From the NCBI GenBank assembly GCA_020002185.1, contig CM034531.1, positions 75,594,085 through 75,658,084 of the forward strand: DNA of 64,000 nucleotides, written 5' to 3'. Below the pieces are notes generated by a model. That model had not been told where the DNA came from. It saw only the letters and a list, made by a program, of their open reading frames with translations, and did no database searches. Made by a program: the position numbers and the translations under genes. Positions within the stretch are counted from its first letter, which is position 1. Each line of letters begins with the position of its first letter. Of this stretch, positions 1 to 9,539 are shown one piece after another. The DNA comes from Paraescarpia echinospica. Lineage: Eukaryota; Annelida; Polychaeta; Sabellida; Siboglinidae.

Positions 1-377
1 GGACAGCGGGTCACCGGTCCTTCCACATGCGTCTTGGTAGGTTCCTTGCAGCCTGGTGAAAGGCTATTGCTGTTTCGCATTTGTAGCCGGGGGTGTAGCC
101 AATCGGCTGGCCGCCTATTCCTCCGAGACAGTCTTTGTGTACTGAGGGCAGATGTCCCTCGACTCAATAGGCATTAGCCTACAAGCCTTTACTCATGTAG
201 TTTTGCTGGTCAGCCGAAACCATTGCCCGGGGTGTGGCCATTGCCGTACACTTGCAGTTCCTAGGAGCCATACATGAGCTAGATAGACTGTGGGAACCAG
301 TGGTTAAAGCCTCCACAGAAGTGGAGCGGCAGCCCAACATCAAAGGGACTATCCCTCCAGGTTCTACCCTACACCCC
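1..377. other. Non-coding, intron 5 of gene 1 (unaligned part)
   Basis: I see no gene here. It lies 5' of the segment that aligns with intron 5 of gene 2, so by position it should be intron of receptor gene 1. It has no match to the corresponding stretch of gene 2 before about 62490 and may be an insertion. The missing exon 5 of gene 1 should lie off the left edge. Confidence 0.4.
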
Positions 378-982
378 ATGTCTGGGTATACCCCGCGACA
401 AATCTGTAGGTAAGATTATTATTAGTAATATAAAACATATTACATTCATCGACTGCAATTTCATGTCCAGCTTGAAACACCAACCCGCACAATCGCACAC
501 CATGCTAAAAGGATACGCGCATTTAGCAGCATTTACAGCCACAATGTCACCTGCGGTCGCTAGGTTTCGCAAAGAACCGTGCAGAAAATGTACAGAAAAC
601 GTGACCAAAAGGGGCCTTGAACAGGGTAACGGAGAGGGTTAGACAATATTTGAATAGCAGGACACTGTTTTTAGACTATAATTGATTTAGATTGATAATA
701 GGTAGGGCCTATACACGTAAGACAAAACCAAGGTAAAAATTCAAAAGTATAATTAATTACTGTTCATATCAACTATATTTGTGCAGCTATATCAATTACA
801 ACTTACATGAAATTGTGTGTGATTTGCTATGCGAAGGAAATTATATTCTTGCTTTAATTAACACCGTAGAACCAACACGTAACTTTACACTTGTAGCCTA
901 ATTTGTTTATACAATGGTTACCATGCACACTTCACAAATCAATCATTTTAATACGTCGTTTGTGCATCTCTCCGTTTCGCAG
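378..982 (+). other. Intron 5 of receptor gene 1 (paralogous to 62490-62986)
   Basis: This segment aligns with the end of intron 5 of gene 2: a shared stretch around CGACAAATCTGTAGGTAAG, a shared CACACCATGCTAAAAGGATA, and the same last ~100 bases before the acceptor. It ends in a pyrimidine-rich acceptor (TCTCCGTTTCGCAG). Gene 2 carries a 116-bp palindrome in this intron; here only the right-hand half is present. Confidence 0.7.
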
Positions 983-1337
983 CTGAACTTGCTCAACGTA
1001 CGCGAAGAAGGTGACCTGTCGATCTACAACCCTAACAGCGAATGGGCACTGGTCGGGCTACGCATCGTTCGTAACATAACGCACTACACGTACTGCCCCG
1101 AAGCGTTCGTGGATGTGACGTGCACGATCCACCTACGCCGGAAGCCGTTGTTCCACGTCTTCAACATGATCCTTCCGTGTTTCTTAATCACGCTCGTCGC
1201 TCTCCTCGGATTTTATATCCCGAGTGATTCCGGGGAGAAGGTGACGATGGGCATCACGACGCTCGTCTCAATGACTGTTTTTATTATGTTTGTCAGCGAG
1301 AGTTTGCCGCCGACGTCCGACATCCTGCCTCTCATAT
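983..1337 (+). CDS. nAChR gene 1 exon 6: loop C, TM1, TM2
   Basis: The exon is 355 bp, entering in phase 0 and ending one base into a codon at AT|GTAGGT. Residues 9-25 carry the EEGDLS...NSEW block typical of nAChRs. Loop C reads HYTYCPEAF, with Tyr37 and Cys38 where alpha subunits have Cys-Cys. TM1 covers about residues 57-79 and includes the conserved proline (ILPC). GEK is at residues 84-86 and TM2 runs from 86 to about 106. Position 9' is Val95 rather than the usual leucine. The PPTSD motif closes TM2. The reading frame continues open into the intron but becomes a GT-rich simple repeat, so the donor marks the true end. Confidence 0.92.
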
Positions 1338-4300
1338 GTAGGTGTATGCGTGTGTGCGTGTGTGCGTGTGAGCGTGTGTGCGTGCGCGCGTGCGTGCATA
1401 CGTACGTACGTGCGGTGTACAAGAACACGACAGCCGTTCATTTAATAGAAGTAGCTCCTAATATGTATTTTTTGTTGTTAAATATCAGTAAAAATATACT
1501 GCTATTTTGAGTAATCTTTTTCGAATTTTTCCACCTCGGTCGTTTTGTCTGTATAATTGATTATAAACAAAAATAGTAATATCCTTATTATTTTTCGTTA
1601 ACTCGTTTGTTCTCTTCATTTTCTATAAATATCTTATCTTGCTAAGTTTCATTACCTTGAGCAGCTTCTCTGGTGCCACCTTATCCAAACGCTCCTTCTC
1701 GGCGTCATGGCATTTTCACTGTATGTTAGGGTACACCTGGGGAATACGCCTACCTTAAGCAAAAACGTGAATAACAAAAAGTGATAGGGTTTATTCGAAC
1801 AAAACAGTTTGACACACAGAACGGGCATGTTACATTGTTTGTAAATAAATTGCATAACAAGTTTGATTACACTACATACGTAAGTTATATGCATTCTAAA
1901 AATATCAAATATAGGCGTATTGTTCCAATTCTGGGGCAATATACGCCTACAGAAAGGGTCAAGTTGCCCAGTGGTAGGCGGTTCGTCCCACAAGAAATTA
2001 TGGAGTCGTGTCGATACCACATTTGTTACGTATAACACAAATCTAGTAAATACCATTTAAGCAAATCTATTTTGGTATTATACGTATATTAGAAGTTTGG
2101 TACAAATGGTACAAATTCCACAATTGATAAACATTGCTGTAATGTCCAGGTGTGCACTGTTTGTCGATCCATTTCTTACACTGGACGCCACATACTAGAC
2201 ACCTTGCTTGCAGACAGGGAATTCATAGGGTAGACACGCATTCCCTCCCCTCTGAGCGTAAATGTCCTGTATGCTGGAAGAGTCCCGCTTGTTCGTTTTG
2301 TTGAACAGCCTCAAAATGGTGGTTTTTATGAGACTCACTGAGGGGGAGTGGTTAGAAGTTTTTTTCAGCGTCAAACAGTTGTAGGCTGAACAACGCAATC
2401 CCACCAAACACTCCAAGGGCCTGAAACGGTCATTTTTTTATATATGCCTTCACTGCTGGCTGGTATAGCTTACTGCTTCGTCTCTCGCGTCTTTCCTTGT
2501 GAACTGTGGACACAGTGGTTCTCTTCGACTTCTTGTCAACGGTCTTTCCCAGCAAGTTACGCCAGTACGAATAATACTTTTTTTCAGGCTAATTTGTGTT
2601 TATACCCCCGTGACCATTGCCATGTCAGTTGCCAAACGTCTGATGTCAGTAGTAGTTGTGCCTTACGAGGCTCTCGCCATTGTGTGGATGTAGTTATGAA
2701 CTTTCAACGCCCTCCTAGGCGTATTACACCCTTGGCTGGTAGGCGTCTCGCCCCAACAGTGCAATTGTTTTTATAAATAGATGGAGTACAATAAGCGTCC
2801 TTATTATCACCCAAAATCAATTTTGCTAATACATTTATAAGGTAGTGATGTTGATATATGCCCAACTACAAAACAGTACCTTTGATTACCATGACTTTAT
2901 TAACACAAAGGTAGATGTTAATTTATCACCAAAAACGAGAAAAACATATAATGTGATTTTTTTTAAATACATTTGAATATTGACTTTAGCGCTCACGGGA
3001 TAAGACAGAGAGAGTTGTCAGCTCTAGAAACAGCAAAAATTGTGGTATATTGCATTAAGCGTTCGTGCGAAAAGGGGCGTGGACGTATTGCCTCAAACGG
3101 GCGTATTCCCCACTCTACCCTACGTTCCATATCACCGCTGTGCAGCTTCTCTCCAATGTAACCTTTTTAATTCTATACTATTTTATGTATTTTAATACGT
3201 TGTGAATCACCACGAACATGTATGGATCTTACGCTATAGCAAATAAAATATAGTTTTATTATTAATTTCTCCTTCACCTTTTTGACCCCAGAATTCACGC
3301 TGTCTTCTGTCTTATCAAACATGGCCAGCCCCCAAACACCCTGACTTGTTGTTTCTCCGCCTCTGTTCTATTCTGCAGGTTTATTTTATGGCATCACGTT
3401 GGCGATCGTGTCGCTGGCAACAGTGATGGCAGTAATGACGATCAACGTCCACAACATGGGCCAGAGGGGAGACGAAGTGCCGAATATAGTGCGCAAGGTC
3501 TGTTTCGGCGTGCTTGCCAAGATACTGTGTATCAAGATGCGTTCGCCAGACGTCGCCACCGCAGAAAAGGTACGATGCGTACATGTATGTTGATTTTTAT
3601 AAGGACGCATTTGAATATCTTTCATTGCTGACGAAACGTGATGAAAATTGGGGGGATTGAGCACTTTATTGCTGTCAGACAAGATATCAGAAGTCGTTAT
3701 GGGGGGCTCTGTGATGTTGCAGTTCCAGCTAAGCCCCCGCACTAAGTATTGGATCCTCGGCTTCCAAGTCCTCCCCTCGTTCAGATGGCTACGTGTTTCT
3801 ATTAATGTCCGTATAGTATTTAGTGTGTTAAATACACAGTCATTACTATTTCACTGTAATGTAATGTATTCAAGAATGGTGTCGTCTTATCTGCATTTGC
3901 TGATTAACATAATTGAGATATCTTTATTCTTTTTCGTTTGACATTCACTTTGACAGATGTTTGGTAACCAAAATCATGACACGGTTTGGCGCTTATCTTA
4001 ACAGCGATGGCAGAAACAGTGTAGTGGAAATGTGTACCTAAAGGCAATATGCATGATTACAATTCTATCGGTCGTCTCAGTGTGAAAACACGAACTTACA
4101 ACTGTTTGTTATCTATATAAAACAATGCGTAAATATTCCTAGAATAACACGTTACCAGAGTTTGACGGGAATCGTGTGGATACAGATCGTTGAACTTCTG
4201 TTAAATTATTGCCGTTGTTGGCCACTTGAACGTTGTTGTTTTTATCTCATAAAATCTTGAACAATATGTAGGCCTACCTTCTTCGCATTAATTTTGTTAT

Positions 4301-4743
4301 TGCAGTATCTGTAACTGACTTATATACCATGTATAATGCGTATCTTGTGTGCGCAGGATTCGTTTCCCGCCGCTGACACGGACAATGATCACCTGGACAC
4401 TGACACGTTGCATAAGAACCTGCCGAAGAACGTCGGTCATCACCCGACAGGTCGCTCTAGCATGCGGCTCGGCCGCGCCGGCACATCGAGTGTCGACGGC
4501 GCCGTCACGGACAACTTCGAACGGCAGTTTTTACGTGTGCTCAATCGCGTTAACCAGACGATCGAACAGAACGAGATCAAAACAACCGAAGAGGACCGAC
4601 TCAATCGCATCAAGTATGAATGGCAGCAGGTAGCGCTAATAGTCGACCGGGTGCTGTTTTACATATTCATGGTGACGACGCTTGGCCTTACTTATGGTAT
4701 TATAATCCATGCGCCAAAGTCTTGGCACTTCTTCCTGAGTTAA
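983..4743 (+). CDS. Nicotinic acetylcholine receptor subunit, gene 1 (3' half, exons 6-8)
   Basis: This is a cation-type Cys-loop receptor subunit of the plasma membrane, a ligand-gated ion channel assembling as a pentamer. Three exons are visible: 983-1337, 3379-3569 and 4357-4743. All junctions have GT-AG signals and join in phase (a cysteine codon is split T|GT at the first; the second is phase 0). They encode the end of the ligand-binding domain with loop C, TM1, TM2, TM3, the cytoplasmic loop with its amphipathic helix, and TM4, then a TAA stop. The 5' exons lie left of the window. The vicinal cysteine pair that defines alpha subunits reads Tyr-Cys, so this looks like a non-alpha subunit derived from an alpha-like copy. 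The GEK motif before TM2 predicts cation selectivity. No stop or frameshift interrupts it. No polyadenylation signal was recognised close after the stop. Confidence 0.9.
1338..3378 (+). other. Intron 6 of gene 1
   Basis: The 2041-bp intron starts with GTAGGT and ends TTCTGCAG. A GTGTGC-type microsatellite follows the donor, as in gene 2. About 1440-2195 aligns with 63420-64000 of gene 2. Gene 1 has about 158 extra bases at roughly 1754-1911, between CCTAC and TAGGCGTATTG, which are absent from gene 2. Beyond 2200 I recognise nothing; open frames at 2195-2416 and 2444-2776 have no recognisable similarity. Confidence 0.75.
3379..3569 (+). CDS. nAChR gene 1 exon 7: TM3 and start of cytoplasmic loop
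   Basis: The 191-bp exon lies between acceptor TTCTGCAG and donor AAG|GTACGA. It opens by completing the split cysteine codon and encodes FYGITLAIVSLATVMAV followed by the INVHNMG motif that ends TM3 in nAChRs, where the usual histidine-rich turn begins. The rest (PNIVRKVCFGVLAKILCIKM) is the membrane-proximal part of the TM3-TM4 loop. It ends in phase 0 and joins directly to the next exon. Confidence 0.9.
3570..4356 (+). other. Intron 7 of gene 1
   Basis: The intron is 787 bp, from GTACGA to TGTGCGCAG. I see no other feature in it; short open frames inside it resemble nothing recognisable. Confidence 0.7.
4357..4743 (+). CDS. nAChR gene 1 terminal exon: MA helix and TM4
   Basis: The exon begins after TGTGCGCAG and encodes a short acidic linker, then the pre-TM4 amphipathic helix (from about NFERQFLRVL to EDRLNRIKYEWQQVALIVDR in the protein), TM4 (VLFYIFMVTTLGLTYGIII) and a 10-residue tail ending at TAA 4741-4743. 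EWQQVA(L/M)IVDR is a family hallmark just before TM4. The whole TM3-TM4 loop is short compared with vertebrate subunits, and the extracellular tail after TM4 is also short. Base composition is GC-richer than the flanking introns, as expected of selected coding sequence. Confidence 0.9.
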   Translation, partial: DSFPAADTDNDHLDTDTLHKNLPKNVGHHPTGRSSMRLGRAGTSSVDGAVTDNFERQFLRVLNRVNQTIEQNEIKTTEEDRLNRIKYEWQQVALIVDRVLFYIFMVTTLGLTYGIIIHAPKSWHFFLS

Positions 4744-5008
4744 CTCTCGGCCTAGGTAATATAACCGATGGCGGGCGCCTGCGCAGAACGAACATATCAG
4801 GCAACTTCCGGCCGATGCAGAAACACGCAAAGATCCAGTTCGTGGCGGTGACGGCAGCTTCAGGTGTTGGTGTAGTACTTAATACGAGTAGGCCTATAAC
4901 GGCTAGCTCGTGCGGATGTTGGAAGTCCGATTGCCGAATGCCTCGCGGACTTCGCCGCCAATCCTGAACAATCCCGCGATAAAAGGAGGACCTTGGCGAT
5001 AGACGAAC
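4744..5008. other. Non-coding downstream of gene 1
   Basis: This is probably the 3' untranslated and flanking sequence of gene 1. I see no consensus AATAAA here and no other feature. An open frame that continues past the stop in another phase is a shadow of the coding exon. Confidence 0.4.
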
Positions 5009-5822
5009 CTGTTCTCTGCGGGAGGTGCGCTGCATTATTGTAGTTATTAGCTTATACCCGTCCATGAACAAGAAACCTAGCACACAGAGATATAACAATA
5101 GTAAAAAAACTCACTTTATATTGGAACATGCATCTGCACGCCCTCGAGGCTCACCGCAAACAAAAGCACAGCGCTAGTTATTTAGCGTAATTTACATACT
5201 TCGTGAACGATAATAGTAGGCCTTTCTCCTTTACCACCTACAGAGAGATGTGGAAATTGTACAATCATGTGCCAAACATCATTGCAGAGGGCACACTTAT
5301 TGGCTTAGTTCGGCAAATACAGGTACAATGTATATACTATCCGTGCATGGCGTATTGACTGGCGTATTATACTAACCATCCAGGATTTGTTGTGGAACAT
5401 CCACTCTCCTAGAAATGAAGAACATCTCCAGGGGCCAGTTTCATGAAGTGGCTAAGAACTTTCTTAACGCTAACACGATTGTCTTAGTAAATGACGCGAT
5501 TTTTTATTATAAGCATAAGAACTTACGGAAACGCGTAGTGCCGAGTAATTGCGTAACTTTAAGTACGCTTCATGAAACCGGCACCAGGATTGTAGGTTTT
5601 GAGGTGCAGTTGGAGTTTGTGGAGAGTCTCAAGAGGGTGAAGTTGGAGGTCGTGAGGGGTGTAGTTGGAGGTTTGCGGTGAGCCTCGAGGGTGTGCAGAT
5701 GCAGGTTTCAATATAAAGTGAGTTTTTTACTATTGTTATATCTCTGTGTGCTAGGTTTCTTGTTCATGGACGGGTATAAGCTAATAACTATAATAATGCA
5801 GCGCACCTCCCGGTGAGAACAG
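5009..5822. mobile_element. Non-autonomous element with ~150-bp terminal inverted repeats
   Basis: The left end (5009-5161, from CTGTTCTCTGCGGGAGGTGC to CTCGAGGCTCACCGCAAAC) returns inverted at 5671-5822 with only scattered mismatches over about 150 bp. The 510 bp between arms include a second, smaller inverted-repeat unit. No transposase is encoded. The right end directly abuts an RT fragment. I could not define a target-site duplication (TSD), so the superfamily is unknown; a long-TIR MITE or foldback element fits. Confidence 0.75.
5429..5588. repeat. Small internal MITE-like inverted repeat
   Basis: The segment begins CCAGGGGCCAGTTTCATGAAG and ends with its near-complement CTTCATGAAACCGGCACCAG. 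The GCC(A/G)GTTTCATGAAG end and the TAAG/CTTA-rich interior resemble short MITEs common in invertebrate genomes. It lies wholly inside the larger inverted-repeat element, so it is either nested or part of that element's loop. Confidence 0.5.
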
Positions 5823-6028
5823 ATATCTACTTATTTTATTGATTCCAAGCTATTTTTTGATAATCAGTACGGGTTTAGACCTAACCATTCAACAGATTAT
5901 GCATCACTCGAACTAGTAGATAGAATAATTACTCAAATGGACAAAACACAAATACCAATCAGTATTTTTCTTGACCTTTCCAATGCTTTTGACACTATTG
6001 ACCATTCGATATTATTAAAACATATGGA
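5823..6028 (+). pseudogene. Non-LTR retrotransposon RT fragment
   Basis: About 68 codons without a stop encode a reverse-transcriptase core: QYGFRPNHST (fingers) followed by SIFLDLSNAFDTIDHSILL, whose F-x-D-L-S-x-A-F-D motif is RT motif A with the first catalytic aspartate. This is typical of the Jockey/CR1/L2/Rex group. It starts exactly where the inverted-repeat element ends and is cut at its 3' side by the tandem array, so it is a dead internal fragment with neither the YADD motif nor an endonuclease. The RT pieces at 18231 and 47460 look like later parts of a similar protein. Confidence 0.8.
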
Positions 6029-6310
6029 AAGTTTCCCCATGTTAGAAGATAGGGAATTTTCCCCATGTTAAAAGATAGTGGATTTTCCCCATGTTAAAAG
6101 ATAGGGGAAGTTTCCCCATGTTAAAAGATAGGAAATGTTCCCTATGTTAGAAGATAGGACATTTTCCCCATGTTAATCGTCAATTCGATTTATCGTAAAG
6201 GTACACGACGACATTTTGAGTTAGAGGTATCAATTTACCCCTACTTTTTAGCCTTACTAATCCTATGTTAGAAGATAGGGAAAATTTCCCCATGTTAAAA
6301 GATAGGCTCG
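6029..6310. repeat. Tandem array, ~28-30 bp unit (CCCCATGTTAAAAGATAGG)
   Basis: Units built on TTTCCCCATGTT(A/G)(A/G)AAGATAGG repeat about five times at 6029-6175, again at 6262-6306, and degenerate copies recur at 6525-6573. The same motif appears inverted at 17490-17550 as part of the foldback right arm. Confidence 0.8.
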
Positions 6311-7069
6311 TTTTAGACAAAACATACCTAACATCATTTGAACCTTGTCACACACGAGACTGATTGGTTCGTAGGTCATAGGTATATGCTAAAATTCCCC
6401 GCTAAATATTATTCTAGAAGTTTCTTTGGTACTTTTTTCGGCGTGCACCAGGCAACGCTACTGAAAACGTGTCTGACTTTTTTAATGGGGAGACGTGTGC
6501 GAATGGGAGTGGAGGATTTTTGTTGTCCCATGTTAAAAGACAGGAGCTAAATCTCATGTTAGAAGATAGGAAATTGATACGCGTTGTAATTCGGTACACA
6601 TGGTAGTTCGGTTCAACTTGTAGTAATTAGGTTAGCAGGCGTTGTCATCTTGCGCGCTTGTATGTAGTTTTGTTGGATGATGTTATTAAATCAGTACGTG
6701 TAGTAATTCGACACGTGTGATAAATATGTTGAAATGCTAGTAATTAGGTTAGCAGACCTTTTTGGCCTACGCACCTGTATATAGTTTTGTCCGATGACGT
6801 CTTTAAATAGGTAATTGCGCATGCACAATGGTATGTTTTCTTATATTTGATAGGTAGTGGGCCATTTTTCATGTATAGCGCCCTCCCTAGTCTGTACATT
6901 TAGAACAATAAAATACGTCCAATCCTCATCTTTTTCCATACTGTAGTGCTTAGTATGCATATAGGTAGTGAACTAGAACTGACAAACTTGCAAACAAACC
7001 TACAAACGTACTTTTTAACTTACAAATTTGCAAAGTGTCACTGACAAACGTGCAAACAAACATGCTTTC

Positions 7070-7252
7070 CAGATAAAAAGGGAGCAATTGATCAAGTAGA
7101 CACGTAAAAAGGGAGCAAATAGGCAGGTAAAAAGGGTGCAATGGAGCAAATAGACAGGTAAAAAGGGAGCAATGGAGCAAATCGACACGTAAAAAGAGAG
7201 CAAATAGACACGTAAAAGGGAGCAATGGACCAAATAGACAGGTAAAAAGGGA
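7070..7252. repeat. Minisatellite (GACACGTAAAAAGGGAGCAA...)
   Basis: Imperfect tandem copies of units such as AGACA(C/G)GTAAAAAGGGAGCAA(T/A) repeat, mixing ~22- and ~33-bp periods. Open frames across it on the minus strand are repeat-encoded and not evidence of a gene. Confidence 0.75.
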
Positions 7253-7253
7253 G

Positions 7254-7565
7254 CAAGTGTGTATGTGTGTGTGTGCGTGTGTGTGTGTGTGAGTGATTGA
7301 TTGTGTGAGTGGGTGAGTGAGTGAGTGAGTGAGTGAGGGAGTGAGGGAGTGAGGGAGTGTGTGAGTGTGCGAGTGTGCGAGTGAGTGAGTGATTGATTGT
7401 GTGAGTGAGTGAATGAGTGAGTGAGTGAGTGCGTGAGTGAGTGACTGAGGGAGTGTGTGAGTGAGTGAGTGAGTGTGTGAATGAGTGAGTGGGGGAGTGT
7501 GTGAGTGAGTGAGTGATGTGTGTATATGTGTGGGTGAGTGTGTGTTTATGTGTGTGTGTGTACTA
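7254..7565. repeat. Complex microsatellite (GT)n/(GTGA)n
   Basis: About 310 bp consist almost only of GTGTGT and GTGAGTGA repeats with occasional GGGA variants. It lies in the 1-kb block present only in the left foldback arm. Confidence 0.9.
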
Positions 7566-7939
7566 ACCACTCCATCGTCGGCATACTTCCCGGAATGTTA
7601 GCAACGTAGAGGCAGCCATTACAGTCACATGACTTCAGGTGTGACGGAACTTCTACCGTAGCTCCCCTAGTGTATAAATACGTGGGGCATCATCTAACGG
7701 GCAAACAATTCACTAGTTGGAATGCAATGTCCTCCGACCAATCCTATCGAAAGAGTCTTGCAACGACTCGACAACGAAATGCAAGACATATTAGAATGAA
7801 GCGATATATATACGAGAGGGAAAAGGTTGTGTTGTATAACCAGGTATTGAGTCGGTACAACGATCTTTCCGATAAACGAATGCAAGAACCCCTGTGATCA
7901 TCGAAAAATTTCCCAGGGAAAAAACAAACAAAGTACAAC

Positions 7940-8178
7940 CTGCTGTTTGCATAGTTGACAGGACTTAGACATTTTTCATAGTTTGCAGGACTTAGTAATT
8001 GTTCATAGTTGGTAGGACTTAGAAACTTTTCATAGTTGGTAGGACTTAGATATTTTTCGTAGTTGGTAGGACTTAGTAATTTTCATAGTTGGCAGGACTT
8101 AGTAAAGTTTTCATAGTTGGTAGGACAGATACTTTTCATAGTTGACAGGACATATACACTTTTCATAGTTGGTACCTA
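7940..8178 (+). repeat. Tandem array C, left part (TTTTCATAGTTGGTAGGACTTAG)
   Basis: About eight copies of a 27-31 bp unit, TTCATAGTTGGTAGGACTTAGA(A/T)A with variants, run to the left edge of the LTR retrotransposon. The same array resumes in the same orientation directly after the right LTR, so the retrotransposon inserted within one array. Confidence 0.85.
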
Positions 8179-8182
8179 TTAG

Positions 8183-8496
8183 TGTGATAGGAATCGCATA
8201 TTAAATCGCACAAACATACACTAGCAGGAACGTGTAACTAACACACAGTCACAGTCAAAACAATCCGAGGGAGACTCTGGACTCTGGACTCTGCCCTCTG
8301 GACTCTGCCCTCTGAACTCTGGAGTCTGCACTCTGGACTCTGCACTCCGCACTCCGGACACCGGACTCTGCACTCTGGACTATGTACTCTGCACTCTGCA
8401 CTCTGCTCTCTGCTCTCTGCCCTCTGCACTCTGGGTGCAACAAGGGTCACGAACAAACAACCATAGACGCATATCATAATAGATAGTCTATTGGCG
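8183..8496 (-). repeat. 3' LTR of the retrotransposon
   Basis: The outer parts match the other LTR: TGTGATAGGAATCGCA at one end and CATAGACGCATATCATAATA...TCTATTGGCG at the other. Between them the two LTRs differ completely: here there is a run of CTCTGGACTCTGC-type units (about 8268-8432). The open frames across this run are repeat artefacts. Confidence 0.8.
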
Positions 8497-8497
8497 T

Positions 8498-8515
8498 GAC
8501 TTCTTTCTTCTTCTT
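8498..8515 (-). promoter_or_regulatory. Polypurine tract
   Basis: Directly inside the 3' LTR the minus strand reads AAGAAGAAGAAAGAAGTC, a purine-only run where plus-strand DNA synthesis of LTR elements is primed. Its position just before the LTR fixes the orientation of the element. Confidence 0.75.
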
Positions 8516-8551
8516 ATACTATACGAATTTAAAGAAAATATATAATAATGT

Positions 8552-8835
8552 CTATGTGACAAAGTCGCTTAGATAGTCGGGAGGTCTGCGTATTCTGGTC
8601 GATCGTCGAGGAAGTACTTCGGCATGGAAGTCTTGCTCCTCGGCCGACGCTCGCGTCTCCTCGTCTAGCACCACCGGAGGCGGAGGCTTTGCGTCCGGAG
8701 GCGGCTGTGCCGGCTGAGCTTCGTCATGTGTAGCAGGGTACGAAAGCTGTGTTGGTATGTTAGGTTGAGGCTCTGGTGTAGCATCATGTATTGGCATATT
8801 AGTCGAATCATCGTATTGGTGCGACACTGGAGGAT
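8552..8835 (-). pseudogene. Integrase C-terminal end of the LTR retrotransposon
   Basis: The frame is open for about 94 codons up to a stop at 8552. It is proline-rich and ends RRSTRIRRPPDYLSDF, the basic Arg-x-x-(R/K)-PPxxL tail typical of the end of retrotransposon Pol proteins. It is separated from the rest of the integrase by the Harbinger element. Dropping that element and one CAG rejoins the two parts in frame, so this is the true C terminus and not a separate gene. Confidence 0.85.
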
Positions 8836-8843
8836 CAGGGCCC

Positions 8844-9520
8844 GAGGTTATAAAGCCGTACTCGGTGCGTGGTGCTCAGAATTTCATGCTCAAGCCTCGC
8901 TTTCACGCCATGCTGATACTCACGGAGGTTATAAAACTTTCTGAGCACGAAATCGGGTACTTTTGCAGTTTAGGCCCGCACCTCGAGAAAACCATGATAA
9001 TAGTCACCTACAGTCACCAAACTTCACATCATATATCTACAACACTTATTCTACACATACACATTTGTCACGTGATCAAACAATTAAATTTACTGTCTTA
9101 TTGATCAAAATATTCGCTTGTTTTTGAGTGTATTTATTAGTTCCACCGTAAACTCCGGCAGGTGGCGACACTTTATGGTTGCCTTCAGCCTATCCCCATG
9201 TCTGAAGTCAACCATAAAGTGACGCCACCTACCGGAGTTTCCGGAGGAACTAATGAATACACGCAAAAACGAGTGAATTTCTTGTACATTTTGATCGATA
9301 AAAGACAGTAAATTTAACTTTTTTATCACGTAATAATTATGTATGTGTAGAATACGTGTTGTAGATATATGATGTGAAGTTTGGTGACTGTAGGTGAGCG
9401 TTTTCATGTTTTTTTAGAGGTGCGGGCCTAAACTGCAAAAGTACCCGAAATCGTTCTCAGACTTGAGCATGAAACGTCTAAATTCTGAGTATGCTACGGA
9501 CCTTACTCAACGCCGTACTT
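8844..9520. repeat. Long palindrome at the left end of the Harbinger element
   Basis: 8948-9185 and 9205-9453 are near-perfect inverted copies around a short loop near 9192-9204; both outer edges read CGAAATCGGGTACTTTTGCA or its complement. Beyond 9453 the similarity continues more weakly into a copy of the terminal region (CTTGAGCATGAAA, GCCGTACT). The first ~680 bp of the transposon can therefore fold back on itself, suggesting that the end was duplicated in inverted orientation. Confidence 0.85.
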
Positions 9521-9539
9521 AAACAAACAAACATGGCAG

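Larger units (their letters stand above)
6476..7905. repeat. Left arm of a large foldback structure
   Basis: 6476-6808 is matched in inverted orientation by 17254-17588, and 7831-7905 is matched inverted by 17180-17253. In the right arm these two blocks are directly adjacent, while here they are separated by about 1.02 kb (6809-7830) holding minisatellite and GT/GTGA repeats. The arms enclose a ~29-bp tandem array and, inside that, an LTR retrotransposon. No coding capacity is seen in the arm. Confidence 0.75.

Noticed and set aside
914..982. ATG at 914 as the start of receptor gene 1
   Set aside because: The same upstream frame exists before gene 2 exon 6 at 62918, where it is intron; a clear acceptor lies at 981-982.
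1338..1510. Extension of receptor exon 6 through the open frame to 1510
   Set aside because: It enters a GTGTGC microsatellite after a good donor, and TM3 follows in phase at 3379.
6950..7570. 206-residue minus-strand frame rich in HTLSLT repeats
   Set aside because: It runs through a GTGA microsatellite and a minisatellite; no recognisable domain.
7940..8178. CRISPR-like array of ~29-bp repeats
   Set aside because: Units are contiguous and variable, with no unique spacers; the genome is eukaryotic.
7940..8496. Reading the tandem array C as part of the LTR
   Set aside because: The order of array and LTR is opposite at the two ends of the element, so the array is flanking target DNA.
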